Of a stretch of 64,000 nt of DNA, positions 7,390-15,577 are shown in pieces. A model generated the notes under the pieces. It did no database searches, was not told the DNA's origin, and saw only the letters and a program-made list of their open reading frames with translations. Position numbers and translations under genes: made by a program. How positions within the stretch are numbered: position 1 is the first letter of the stretch; every line of letters starts with the position of its first letter. This DNA comes from Ruminococcus_C callidus (GTDB taxonomy: Bacteria > Bacillota > Clostridia > Oscillospirales > Ruminococcaceae): the NCBI RefSeq assembly GCF_049562855.1, contig NZ_CP186925.1, positions 1,302,001 through 1,366,000 on the forward strand, in the 5' to 3' direction.

Positions 7390-8745
7390 ATGCAATCAAA
7401 AACTACACAAGTCAAAAGCGGATTTGGATCCAAGCTGGGATTTATTTTAGCAGCTGCGGGCTCTGCTGTTGGATTGGGAAATATTTGGCGTTTCCCTTAT
7501 CTTGCTGCGAAATACGGCGGCGGTATGTTCCTTCTGGTCTATTTGATCTTTGCGGTTACGTTTGGTTTTGCCCTGATGGCCACAGAGATTGCCATTGGAC
7601 GGCGTACCGGAAAAAGTGTCATACAGGCATATTCAGATATGAACTGTCATTTCAAACCGCTTGGTTGGCTAGCAGGAGCGATTCCGGTAATTATCCTTCC
7701 CTACTACTGTGTGATCGGAGGTTGGGTGCTGAAATATCTGGTGATATTTACAACTGGTTCTGGAGCAAGTGCGGCCGGTGACGGTTCTTATTTCTCTAAC
7801 TTTATCGGTCATGCCGGATCACCGATGTTGTTTTTTGCAATTTTCATTCTCCTTACCGCAGTAGTTGTTATGCTAGGTGTGCAAAAAGGGGTAGAGAAAG
7901 TCAGCAAGCTAATGATGCCGGTATTGTTGATTCTGATTGTAGGAATTAGTATCTATACGTTGACTTTGCCGGGAGCAATTGATGGATTGATCTACTATGT
8001 CAAGCCGGATTTCAACCAGTTTTCTATAAAAACAGTAATTGCCGCAGTAGGACAGTTGTTCTATTCTATGTCATTGGCAATGGGTATTATGATTACATAT
8101 GGTTCTTACATGCGGAAAGAAGATAACATTGAAAGTTCTGTTCGCCAGATTGAAGTGTTCGACACTTTGGTAGCTTTTCTGTCTGGACTGATTATCGTTC
8201 CGGCAGTTTTTGTCTTTTCCGGTGGTGATGAAAATGCTTTGAATGCTGGTCCAAGTCTGATGTTTATCACACTCCCGAATGTTTTCAAGGAAATGTTGGG
8301 CGGACAGATCGTTGGTGCAGTATTTTTCTTGTTGGTGGTACTGGCTGCAATGACATCTTCCATTTCTTTGATGGAAACAGTTGTTTCCATTGTGGAAGAA
8401 CGATTCCACTGGAAACGGATTCCCAGTTGCCTGATTGTTACCGGCATATCGTTTCTGATCGGTTTACTTTCTGTCTTTGGATATAGCATTTGGTCTGATT
8501 TCACTATTTTCCACATGCAGTTCCTGGACTTCTTCGACTATATTAGCAATAACATTATGATGCCGATTGTCGCATTGATGACTTGTGTGTTGGTTGGATT
8601 TGTTGTAAAAACAACTTTTGTAGAAGATGAAATCGAGAAGAATGCACGCTTTCGTGTGAAAGGTTTGTATCGTGTTATGATCAAATTTATCTGTCCGATT
8701 TGCATGCTGTTGATTTTATTCTCTGCTCTGTTCCTGAAATTGTAA
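7390..8745 (+). CDS. Sodium-dependent transporter, neurotransmitter:sodium symporter family
   Basis: A 451-residue polytopic membrane protein of the LeuT-type symporter family, which couples sodium entry to uptake of amino acids or related amines. The family signature of the first helix is intact: GSAVGLGNIWRFPYLAAKYG, where the unwound GLGNIWRFP segment binds sodium and substrate. About 11-12 hydrophobic segments follow, and the length is typical of the shorter bacterial members. GAGAGGAG precedes ATG 7390. It is a single-gene unit with its own promoter and a shared downstream terminator. The substrate cannot be read from the sequence; tyrosine, tryptophan or other amino acids are usual. Confidence 0.9.
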   Translation: MQSKTTQVKSGFGSKLGFILAAAGSAVGLGNIWRFPYLAAKYGGGMFLLVYLIFAVTFGFALMATEIAIGRRTGKSVIQAYSDMNCHFKPLGWLAGAIPVIILPYYCVIGGWVLKYLVIFTTGSGASAAGDGSYFSNFIGHAGSPMLFFAIFILLTAVVVMLGVQKGVEKVSKLMMPVLLILIVGISIYTLTLPGAIDGLIYYVKPDFNQFSIKTVIAAVGQLFYSMSLAMGIMITYGSYMRKEDNIESSVRQIEVFDTLVAFLSGLIIVPAVFVFSGGDENALNAGPSLMFITLPNVFKEMLGGQIVGAVFFLLVVLAAMTSSISLMETVVSIVEERFHWKRIPSCLIVTGISFLIGLLSVFGYSIWSDFTIFHMQFLDFFDYISNNIMMPIVALMTCVLVGFVVKTTFVEDEIEKNARFRVKGLYRVMIKFICPICMLLILFSALFLKL

Positions 8746-8763
8746 TTTCTATTTTTACGTGAA

Positions 8764-8812
8764 AAACGCTCTGGAAAGCGGATTAAACAAAGCTTTCCAG
8801 AGCGTTTCTATT
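8764..8812. terminator. Bidirectional intrinsic terminator
   Basis: A 16-bp perfect stem (8764-8779 with 8792-8807), with a T-rich run on the plus strand and an A-run before it that gives T's on the minus strand. It lies between the converging transporter and beta-glucosidase genes. Confidence 0.85.
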
Positions 8813-8847
8813 TTTTGTTATGGAATGTATTTACTGAACAATCAGAA

Positions 8848-10218
8848 TTACTGTTCCGTCCAAGTATCACTGAAAATGGCTTCTCCGTTAGTGTTAATTA
8901 CATCGCGGTAGAAATAACCAGAATCCTTTATGGTACGCTTTTGTGTCTGATAATCCACGTGTACCAAACCGAAACGCTTATCATAACCGTCAGCCCATTC
9001 GAAATTGTCCATGACAGACCAGTACATGTAACCCATTACCTTTGCTCCGTCCTGCATCGAACGATACAGTTCCCGCAGATACCGTTTCATGAAATCAATT
9101 CGCTGCGGATCATGAACTTTACCGTCCAGCTGTACCCAGTCATGGCTTGCCATACCGTTTTCACTAAGCAGAATCGGTTTCTGATAGCGTTCATATAGGA
9201 ACAACGGACTCCAGTACAGTACCTCAGGTGTTACCGGCCAACCCATTTGTGTTCTTGCACAGCCGATATAAGCGTTTTCTGCATAGCCAAATTCTGTTTC
9301 CGTAGCCTTGCTCTCATAAATATTGACACCGTAAAAATCGACCGGCTGAGAGATGATTTCCATATCCCCTTCCAGAATTTCCGGCATGTCGTTTCCAAGA
9401 ATCCGATAAGCTTCTTCCGGATACTTGCCAAAGAAGATCGGATCTGCCCACCAAGCAAGTTCAAATGGGAAGCGGTTTTTAGTAAAAGCGAAACTCTTAC
9501 GTTTTGCTTCTGCAATGGCTTCCGGTGTATTGCTTTCCGGTGTGCAGCAGGGTGTTGCAAAGGCAAATCCAACAGTTGGCTTCTGTTTTGCATACTTCCG
9601 GATCACCTGTACTGCTTTTCCGTGAGCCAGCAAAACGTTGTGTGTCATGCGAGTCAAGTCGTGTGCCTGATGCACCTCGAAAGGAGCAAATTTTCCAATG
9701 GCATAGCCGCAGCCGATGAATACTTGCGGTTCGTTAATGGTCATCCAATACTTTACACGATCAGACAGAGCATCGACTACGACTTTGGCATATTCAGCAA
9801 ACCAGTCTGAGGAATCACGATTCAGCCAGCCACCCTTCTGATGCAGTGCCAGAGGATAGTCCCAGTGAAACAGCGTTACCAACGGTTCAATGCCGTTTGC
9901 CAGCAGTTCGTCTACCAAATCAGAATAGAACTGCAATCCCTTCTGATTTACTTTTCCAGTACCGTCCGGCAAAACTCTTGTCCAGCTGATTGAAAACCGG
10001 TAATTGCGAATGCCCATTTTTTTCATCATTTTCACATCATCTTTGAAGTGATGATAGTGGTCGCATGCAATATTTCCGTTTTCGCTGTGTGCCACATGAC
10101 CGTCTTCCTGTGTGTAAGCATCCCAGACGTTTAAGCCTTTGCCATCGTCTTGATATGCACCTTCTACCTGATATGCGGCGGAAGCAGTTCCCCATAAAAA
10201 ATTGTCCTGAAATTTCAT
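8848..10218 (-). CDS. Beta-glucosidase, glycoside hydrolase family 1
   Basis: A 456-residue cytoplasmic family 1 glycosidase of full length, cleaving beta-glucosides such as cellobiose by a retaining mechanism. The N-terminal signature FLWGTASAAYQVEGAYQDDG is present. The acid/base glutamate is in TINEPQ and the nucleophile in SENG near residue 365. There is no signal peptide and no phospho-sugar (6-P) signature that I can confirm, so hydrolysis of unphosphorylated disaccharides is more likely. AGGAGG precedes ATG 10218. It diverges from an AraC-type regulator across a 142-base gap, which suggests that protein controls it in response to a sugar. Confidence 0.93.
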   Translation of the reverse strand: MKFQDNFLWGTASAAYQVEGAYQDDGKGLNVWDAYTQEDGHVAHSENGNIACDHYHHFKDDVKMMKKMGIRNYRFSISWTRVLPDGTGKVNQKGLQFYSDLVDELLANGIEPLVTLFHWDYPLALHQKGGWLNRDSSDWFAEYAKVVVDALSDRVKYWMTINEPQVFIGCGYAIGKFAPFEVHQAHDLTRMTHNVLLAHGKAVQVIRKYAKQKPTVGFAFATPCCTPESNTPEAIAEAKRKSFAFTKNRFPFELAWWADPIFFGKYPEEAYRILGNDMPEILEGDMEIISQPVDFYGVNIYESKATETEFGYAENAYIGCARTQMGWPVTPEVLYWSPLFLYERYQKPILLSENGMASHDWVQLDGKVHDPQRIDFMKRYLRELYRSMQDGAKVMGYMYWSVMDNFEWADGYDKRFGLVHVDYQTQKRTIKDSGYFYRDVINTNGEAIFSDTWTEQ

Positions 10219-10250
10219 ATATAAACCTCCTAAAGTTGATAGATCAATGG

Positions 10251-10279
10251 TTGACAGATTGCCTGTTCTGTGTTATATT
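10251..10279 (+). promoter_or_regulatory. Promoter of the AraC-type regulator gene
   Basis: TTGACA, a 17-base spacer and TATATT on the plus strand. An A/T-rich -10-like TATAAT on the minus strand (10277-10282) overlaps it and may serve the beta-glucosidase gene, so the two divergent promoters would compete. Confidence 0.6.
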
Positions 10280-10360
10280 ATATCTGTAACAATCCGTAAA
10301 ATCTAGTACTATATCCTCGGATTCTTGTACTTTTTCCACTAATTTTCTCTGATTGTCAAA

Positions 10361-11260
10361 ATGCAGAGAAAAAAAGAAACAGAGGTGTCGGAATTGGAAA
10401 AACAGAAATTTTATGAGAAGCGAAAACATGGTACCCCACGATTCCCTATGGAATGTTTTGTGACACGTGCAGATGGAAATCAACATTTTCTGGTACCGTT
10501 GCACTGGCACAGAAATATAGAAATTATGCAAATGTTGCATGGTACAGCAGTAATTACAATTGGAAATGAAACGTTTTCCGCAGTAGAGGGAGATATTTTC
10601 TGTATCAATCAGGAGGAACTGCACCGAATTGTTTCAGAGGATAATCAGTTAGTATATCGTACAGTTATTTTTCCGTTACAGGCATTGACTTTTTCAGAAA
10701 GCGATGCTGCTCAGACTTACTTGGAACAAATTGTACAAGGGGTACTGCGGTTTCCGGTACAAGTTACCAATGAAACTGAAAAATATTTTCTGCGTGAAAC
10801 CTTGTATCAGATTCAAATTGCCGCGGAGCAAAAAAGTGTTGGGTATGAACTTATGGTAAAGGCACAGCTTTTGCAAATAATTGCACAAATGCTCTGCCAA
10901 CATCAGATTGTTTCGGTGCAGCATTCCCCCAGTGAAAAAAGCAAACGCTTGAAAGAAATGTTGCATTTTATTCAGAGGCATTATGCTGCTCCTTTGACCA
11001 TTACAGTTATGGCAGAGCAGTTTCATATGTCTGAAAAATATTTTTCCCGCTATTTTCGCATTGCTACAGGTCAAAACTTTACGGCATATTTAAACGCTGT
11101 CCGAATTGAAAAGGCACAGGCATTGTTACTGGAAACTGATGAAACTGTTTTAGAAATTGCTTTTTCTTGTGGGTATGAAAATGTTAGCTATTTCAATCGG
11201 GTATTTCGCAGGCAGACAGGGTATTCCCCATTGCAGTATCGCTCGATAGCAGTATCTTGA
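10361..11260 (+). CDS. AraC/XylS family transcriptional regulator with cupin sensor domain
   Basis: A 299-residue regulator. Residues about 35-100 form a cupin-like sugar-sensing domain (PLHWHRNIEIMQMLHG, VEGDIFCINQEELHRI). About 195-295 is the double helix-turn-helix of the AraC family, ending in the usual AFSCGYENVSYFNRVFRRQ-TGYSPLQYR block. It faces away from the GH1 beta-glucosidase and is most simply its activator. ATG 10361 has no convincing Shine-Dalgarno; GTG at codon 9 or TTG at codon 12, just after GAGGTG, are alternative starts. The function is secure, the exact start is not. Confidence 0.88.
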   Translation: MQRKKETEVSELEKQKFYEKRKHGTPRFPMECFVTRADGNQHFLVPLHWHRNIEIMQMLHGTAVITIGNETFSAVEGDIFCINQEELHRIVSEDNQLVYRTVIFPLQALTFSESDAAQTYLEQIVQGVLRFPVQVTNETEKYFLRETLYQIQIAAEQKSVGYELMVKAQLLQIIAQMLCQHQIVSVQHSPSEKSKRLKEMLHFIQRHYAAPLTITVMAEQFHMSEKYFSRYFRIATGQNFTAYLNAVRIEKAQALLLETDETVLEIAFSCGYENVSYFNRVFRRQTGYSPLQYRSIAVS

Positions 11261-11291
11261 CAAATTCATAAATAGTTTACAATACTACCTA

Positions 11292-11320
11292 TTTACATTC
11301 TTACCCAAAAGGATTATAAT
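11292..11320 (+). promoter_or_regulatory. Sigma-A promoter of the alcohol dehydrogenase gene
   Basis: TTTACA, a 17-base spacer and TATAAT. The predicted transcript would start at or next to the palindromic repeat that follows, giving a leader of about 200 bases. A second TTGACA lies upstream at 11257-11262. Confidence 0.75.
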
Positions 11321-11321
11321 A

Positions 11322-11407
11322 AAGGCAGCACAGCACAAGGTTTATTTGTCGATTTTGCACGCAATTTACCAAGTGCATCTTACGTACAAGCTTTGTGCAG
11401 TGTTGTT
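11322..11407. repeat. Dispersed palindromic repeat, copy 2 (long form)
   Basis: Starts AAGGCAGCACAGCACAAGG and ends TACAAGCTTTGTGCAGTG. The right-hand part, from GCATCTTAC onward, is nearly identical to copy 5 at 22682-22763. It fills the 5' leader of the alcohol dehydrogenase gene. Confidence 0.75.
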
Positions 11408-11529
11408 TGAAATTGGAAATCATGTAGCGGTGCACGATTGCAGCAACATGTATTTCCAGAAAGAATATTGTCAAAAGAGTTTGCTGGGAAATGCTCCGGA
11501 AACTCGTGTACACTGGAGGTATTTGTATC

Positions 11530-12741
11530 ATGGGTAGATTTACATTGCCAAGAGATTTGTATCATGGCACAGGTTCTTTGGAAACATTAAAAACGCTGAC
11601 TGGCAAAAAAGCAATCGTAGTTGTTGGCGGTGGTTCCATGAAGCGGTTTGGCTTTTTGGACAAGGCGGTGGCTTATTTGAAAGAAGCCGGCATGGAAGTG
11701 GAGCTGTTTGAAGGCGTTGAACCGGATCCTTCTGTAGAAACCGTAATGAAGGGTGCAGAAGCAATGCGGAAATTCCAGCCGGATTGGATCGTTGCCATGG
11801 GTGGTGGCTCTCCGATTGACGCTGCAAAGGCAATGTGGGTATTCTATGAGTATCCGGATACTACATTTGAAGAAATCATTACACCGTTTAGCTTCCCGAC
11901 ATTGCGGACAAAGGCAAAATTTTGTGCAATTCCGTCTACATCGGGTACTGCGACAGAAGTAACTGCATTTTCGGTAATTACGGACTATCACAAGGGTATT
12001 AAGTATCCGTTGGCTGACTTTAATATCACGCCGGACGTTGCCATTGTAGATCCGGAACTGGCAGAAACTATGCCGAAAAAGCTGGTTGCACATACTGGTA
12101 TGGACGCTATGACACATGCGATTGAGGCATATGTATCCACCCTGCACTGCAATTATACTGATCCGTTGGCACTGCATGCAATCAAGATGATTCACAACAA
12201 CTTGAAGAAGTCTTACGACGGAGATATGGAAGCTCGTGCGGCAATGCATGATGCACAGTGCTTGGCTGGTATGGCATTCTCAAATGCACTGTTGGGTATC
12301 GTACACTCTATGGCACACAAGACTGGTGCGGCTTATACCGGCGATCACATCATTCACGGTTGTGCCAATGCAATGTATCTGCCAAAGGTCATCAAGTATA
12401 ATTCGAAAAATGAAGAAGCTGCAAATCGGTACGCAGAAATCGCATCCTTTATTGGTTTGTCTGGTGCAACAACAGAGGAAAAAGTTGATTCGTTGATTGC
12501 AGAACTCCGTTCCATGAATGACCAGTTGGATATTCCGCAGGGCATTAAGAATTACGGTAAGAGCGGCGTAAAGGCAGATACTTCTATCATTGATGAAAAG
12601 GAATTTTTGGAAAAGCTGCCGGAAGTGGCAAAGAATGCTATTGCCGATGCCTGCACTGGTTCCAATCCGCGTCAGCCCTCTCAAGAGGAAATGGAAAAGC
12701 TGCTGAAAGCTTGCTACTACGACACGGAAATTGATTTCTAA
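11530..12741 (+). CDS. Iron-containing alcohol dehydrogenase
   Basis: A 403-residue group III (iron-dependent) alcohol dehydrogenase, which interconverts aldehydes and alcohols with NAD(P)H, as in fermentative ethanol or butanol formation. The nucleotide site is visible as GGGSPIDAAKAMW (about residues 82-94). Metal-site histidines lie in HTGMDAMTHAIEAYVST, HSMAHKTGAAY and HGCANAMYLP. The length is normal. The start at 11530 follows GGAGG; the frame is open 13 codons further upstream. It has its own promoter and a long leader carrying the palindromic repeat. Preferred substrate unknown. Confidence 0.92.
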   Translation: MGRFTLPRDLYHGTGSLETLKTLTGKKAIVVVGGGSMKRFGFLDKAVAYLKEAGMEVELFEGVEPDPSVETVMKGAEAMRKFQPDWIVAMGGGSPIDAAKAMWVFYEYPDTTFEEIITPFSFPTLRTKAKFCAIPSTSGTATEVTAFSVITDYHKGIKYPLADFNITPDVAIVDPELAETMPKKLVAHTGMDAMTHAIEAYVSTLHCNYTDPLALHAIKMIHNNLKKSYDGDMEARAAMHDAQCLAGMAFSNALLGIVHSMAHKTGAAYTGDHIIHGCANAMYLPKVIKYNSKNEEAANRYAEIASFIGLSGATTEEKVDSLIAELRSMNDQLDIPQGIKNYGKSGVKADTSIIDEKEFLEKLPEVAKNAIADACTGSNPRQPSQEEMEKLLKACYYDTEIDF

Positions 12742-12767
12742 TTGATATATATCTATAATGAAATGCA

Positions 12768-12803
12768 AAAAGCACTTGTACAGTATTCTGTACAAGTGCT
12801 TTT
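12768..12803. terminator. Bidirectional intrinsic terminator
   Basis: A 16-bp perfect stem (12768-12783 with 12788-12803), loop TATT, flanked by A and T runs. It ends both the alcohol dehydrogenase gene and the converging glycolytic operon. Confidence 0.88.
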
Positions 12804-12831
12804 CTTATATGATACTTACTAAAGTCATGAT

Positions 12832-14349
12832 TTACGCGAACAGGCTCTTGCCAGTCATTTCTTCTGGCTGCGGCAGTTCCATTGCCTCTAGCATTGTCGG
12901 AGCAATATCTGCCAAAACGCCGCCTTCGCGAAGCTTGCAATCCTTGCCAACTACGATAAACGGTACCGGATTGGTAGTGTGTGCAGTGAACGGTGTGCCG
13001 TCTGCTTCCAGCATCTTGTCAGCATTGCCGTGATCAGCGGTGATGAATGCGATACCGTCCTTTTTCATGATTGCATCAACCATGCGACCAACACAAGTGT
13101 CTACTGCTTCTACAGCCTTGACTGCGGCATCAAAGACACCGGTATGACCAACCATATCGCAGTTTGCATAATTCAGAATGATGACATCATACTTATCGCT
13201 GTTGATTGCTTCAACAACCTTATCCGTTACTTCGTATGCACTCATTTCCGGTTTCAGATCGAAAGTCGGAACGTCAGGGCTCTTGACCAGAATGCGGTCT
13301 TCTCCGTCAAAGGTCTGTTCTCTGCCGCCGTTGAAGAAGAATGTAACGTGTGCATACTTCTGTGTTTCTGCAATACGAAGCTGTGTCTTGCCGCACTTAC
13401 TCAGGTATTCACCCAGTGTCATGTGCAGATCTTCCGGCGGATATGCAACGGAAACGTTCGGCATGGATGCATCATACTGAGCCATGCAAACGAACTGTAC
13501 CGGAAAATAACCGTTCTTTCTCTCGAAGCCGTTGAAATCCGGATCTACGAAGCAACGTGTCAGCTGTCTTGCACGGTCCGGACGGAAATTGAAGAATACC
13601 ATGCTGTCCCCTGCCTTAACAGTGCCGTCCTTTTCCAGAACGGTCGGCAGCATGAATTCGTCGGTAACATCGTTAGCATAGCTGTCCTCGATTGCCTTCA
13701 CCGGATCAGCAGTGGTCTGCACACCCTCGCCCAGAACCATTGCATCATATGCCTTTTCTACACGATCCCATGCATTGTCACGATCCATTGCATAATAACG
13801 ACCAGAAATGGTGGCAATTTTACCAACGCCGATTTCATTCAGCTTGGCAACTGCTTCCTTCATGAAACCAGCGGCAGATGCTGGCGGTTCGTCACGGCCA
13901 TCCAGAAATGCATGTACATATACCTTGGACAGACCCTTTTGCTTTGCCATTTCCAGCAGTCCGTACAGGTGAGAAATGTGGCTGTGCACGCCGCCCGGAG
14001 AGAGCAGACCCATCAGGTGCAGAGCAGTTCCTTTTTCTTTGCAAGTGTCCATTGCTGCGGAAATTGCAGGATTTTCGAAGAACTTGCCGTCCTCAATATC
14101 CTTTGTAATCTTTACTAGCATCTGGTAAACGATTCTGCCGGCACCAATGTTGGTGTGACCAACTTCCGAGTTGCCCATTTGACCGTCTGGCAGACCAACG
14201 TCCAGCCCGCTGGCACCGATCAGGGTATTCGGGCCCTGCATATATTTGTCCAGATTTGGCTTCTTTGCTGCGTGGATTGCATTGCCGTAATCACTGGGAT
14301 TATGACCAAAGCCGTCCATGATAATCAATGCAACAGGTTTTTTGCTCAT
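12832..14349 (-). CDS. gpmI: 2,3-bisphosphoglycerate-independent phosphoglycerate mutase
   Basis: A 505-residue cofactor-independent mutase interconverting 3- and 2-phosphoglycerate through a phosphoserine with two manganese ions. Metal-binding IIMDGFGHN and the catalytic serine in GQMGNSEVGHTNIGAGRIV (about residue 62) are intact; the second metal cluster is in ADHGNADKM near the C-terminus. ATG 14349 follows AAGGAG; the frame is open eight codons upstream. Last gene of the pgk - small membrane protein - tpiA - gpmI operon. The 132-base gap before it holds two copies of the dispersed palindrome, which may affect its expression relative to tpiA. Confidence 0.95.
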   Translation of the reverse strand: MSKKPVALIIMDGFGHNPSDYGNAIHAAKKPNLDKYMQGPNTLIGASGLDVGLPDGQMGNSEVGHTNIGAGRIVYQMLVKITKDIEDGKFFENPAISAAMDTCKEKGTALHLMGLLSPGGVHSHISHLYGLLEMAKQKGLSKVYVHAFLDGRDEPPASAAGFMKEAVAKLNEIGVGKIATISGRYYAMDRDNAWDRVEKAYDAMVLGEGVQTTADPVKAIEDSYANDVTDEFMLPTVLEKDGTVKAGDSMVFFNFRPDRARQLTRCFVDPDFNGFERKNGYFPVQFVCMAQYDASMPNVSVAYPPEDLHMTLGEYLSKCGKTQLRIAETQKYAHVTFFFNGGREQTFDGEDRILVKSPDVPTFDLKPEMSAYEVTDKVVEAINSDKYDVIILNYANCDMVGHTGVFDAAVKAVEAVDTCVGRMVDAIMKKDGIAFITADHGNADKMLEADGTPFTAHTTNPVPFIVVGKDCKLREGGVLADIAPTMLEAMELPQPEEMTGKSLFA

Positions 14350-14374
14350 GTTGTATTTCTCCTTTTCTTCCAAA

Positions 14375-14420
14375 AAGGCAGCACCGTGCAGTCACCTTAC
14401 GGCTCTGTACGGCACTGCCT
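14375..14420. repeat. Dispersed palindromic repeat, copy 3
   Basis: Begins AAGGCAGCACCGTGCAG and ends CTGTACGGCACTGCCT, with the inner CCTTACGG motif of the family. It lies directly upstream of the gpmI ribosome site and would fold as a hairpin in the leader. Confidence 0.65.
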
Positions 14421-14436
14421 GATTGCGTATTGGATA

Positions 14437-14470
14437 AAGGTAACACCCGTTTTATTATATGGTATTGCCT
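14437..14470. repeat. Dispersed palindromic repeat, copy 4 (short, degenerate)
   Basis: AAGGTAACACC and GGTATTGCCT pair with G-T pairs around an A/T-rich loop. It lies just past the tpiA stop codon, in tandem with copy 3. Confidence 0.5.
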
Positions 14471-14481
14471 AAAATTTTAGC

Positions 14482-15249
14482 TTACTTAGAAGCTTCTGCC
14501 AGCAGTACGCCGAACTTTTCAGCAACCAGAGAAGCACCGCCGATCAGACCACCGTCGATGTTTTCCTTTGCCAGCAGTTCTGCACAGTTCTTTTCGTTCA
14601 TAGAACCGCCGTACTGAATGGTCATACCGTTTGCAATTGCCTGATCGTACAGAGAAGCAACAGTTGCACGGATAAATGCACAAACTTCTTCAGCCTGTTC
14701 TGCAGTAGCAGTCTTACCAGTGCCAATTGCCCATACCGGCTCATAAGCGATAACGATATTCTTTACCTGATCTGCAGTCAGACCGTGCAGAGCAACCTTT
14801 ACCTGCTTTGCAACAACTTCTTCTGTGATGCCCAGTTCCCGTTCTGCCAGTGTTTCACCAACGCACAGAATAACGGTCATGCCAGCTTCAATTGCAGCAG
14901 TAGTACGCTTATTTACAGTTTCATCGGTTTCGCCGAAGTACTGTCTACGTTCAGAGTGACCAACGATGACATACTTTACGCCCATTTCGGTCAGCATATC
15001 AGCGGAAATTTCGCCGGTGAATGCACCACTCTTTTCGAAATGTACGTTCTCTGCACCAACTTCGATATTTGTGCCCTCAGTCAGGGACAGTGCGGTTTCC
15101 AGATTGGTAAACGGTACACAAATGATAACACCACAGGTCTTGTCAGCTGCGATCGGCTTCAGAGCGTTGATCAGCTCTGCTGCTTCCTTGCGGTTCTTGT
15201 TCATCTTCCAGTTGCCGGCAATAATTGCCTTTCTCAGTGCCTTGTTCAT
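14482..15249 (-). CDS. tpiA: Triosephosphate isomerase
   Basis: A 255-residue TIM-barrel enzyme interconverting dihydroxyacetone phosphate and glyceraldehyde 3-phosphate. Catalytic residues are visible: AGNWKMNK (Lys), IVGHSERRQYFGETDE (His) and YEPVWAIGTGKTATAEQ (Glu, with the mobile loop). Full length. Its start overlaps the stop of the preceding 77-residue gene by four bases (ATGA), so translation of the two is coupled. Confidence 0.97.
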   Translation of the reverse strand: MNKALRKAIIAGNWKMNKNRKEAAELINALKPIAADKTCGVIICVPFTNLETALSLTEGTNIEVGAENVHFEKSGAFTGEISADMLTEMGVKYVIVGHSERRQYFGETDETVNKRTTAAIEAGMTVILCVGETLAERELGITEEVVAKQVKVALHGLTADQVKNIVIAYEPVWAIGTGKTATAEQAEEVCAFIRATVASLYDQAIANGMTIQYGGSMNEKNCAELLAKENIDGGLIGGASLVAEKFGVLLAEASK

Positions 15250-15479
15250 GACAAATTCCTCTTTTCTGATGATTCTGATGCTTCTGCATCTGTAATATAA
15301 TCCCCTTCTTCGTGGGATTCCTTGTTGTTGCTTCCATTATAGCTGCCGATGACGATGCCTTTGGAAAAAGGCATACAGAGCATTCCAATCGCCAGACCGC
15401 AAAAAGCACCCAGTGCAAATGCAGCAGCCGGATTCAAAAACGCATTTTTGACAGAATCCTGCACTTCCCATTTTTTCAT
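15246..15479 (-). CDS. Small membrane protein inside the glycolytic operon
   Basis: A 77-residue protein between pgk and tpiA. Residues about 14-37 (NPAAAFALGAFCGLAIGMLCMPFS) form one glycine/alanine-rich membrane helix, followed by a hydrophilic acidic tail (about 45-77). This resembles YtxH-type envelope proteins in character. GGAAAGGA precedes ATG 15479; an upstream in-frame GTG at 15506 is possible. It overlaps tpiA by four bases. I know of no glycolytic role for such a protein; a membrane tether or an unrelated passenger are both possible. Confidence 0.72.
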   Translation of the reverse strand: MKKWEVQDSVKNAFLNPAAAFALGAFCGLAIGMLCMPFSKGIVIGSYNGSNNKESHEEGDYITDAEASESSEKRNLS

Positions 15480-15483
15480 GGTA

Positions 15484-15522
15484 TCATTCCTTTCCCAAGA
15501 CAGCACAAACGGAGGTTTCCAT
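15484..15522 (-). CDS. Possible 12-residue leader peptide upstream of the small membrane gene
   Basis: ATG 15520-15522 is preceded by AGGAGG eleven bases upstream and encodes METSVCAVLGKE before a TGA that lies in the start region of the 77-residue gene. The good ribosome site in a 98-base gap suggests it may be translated and coupled to the next gene. No homology is expected at this length. Confidence 0.3.
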   Translation of the reverse strand: METSVCAVLGKE

Positions 15523-15577
15523 TTTCACAGAATCCTCCTGTTTGCAGCAGCACAAAACAGCTGCGTTCTTATTTTGA

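Noticed and set aside
12979..14118. A 379-codon open frame on the plus strand opposite gpmI
   Set aside because: It is the antisense shadow of a strongly conserved gene. The translation is Cys/Phe/Ile-rich with no recognisable domain and there is no ribosome site.
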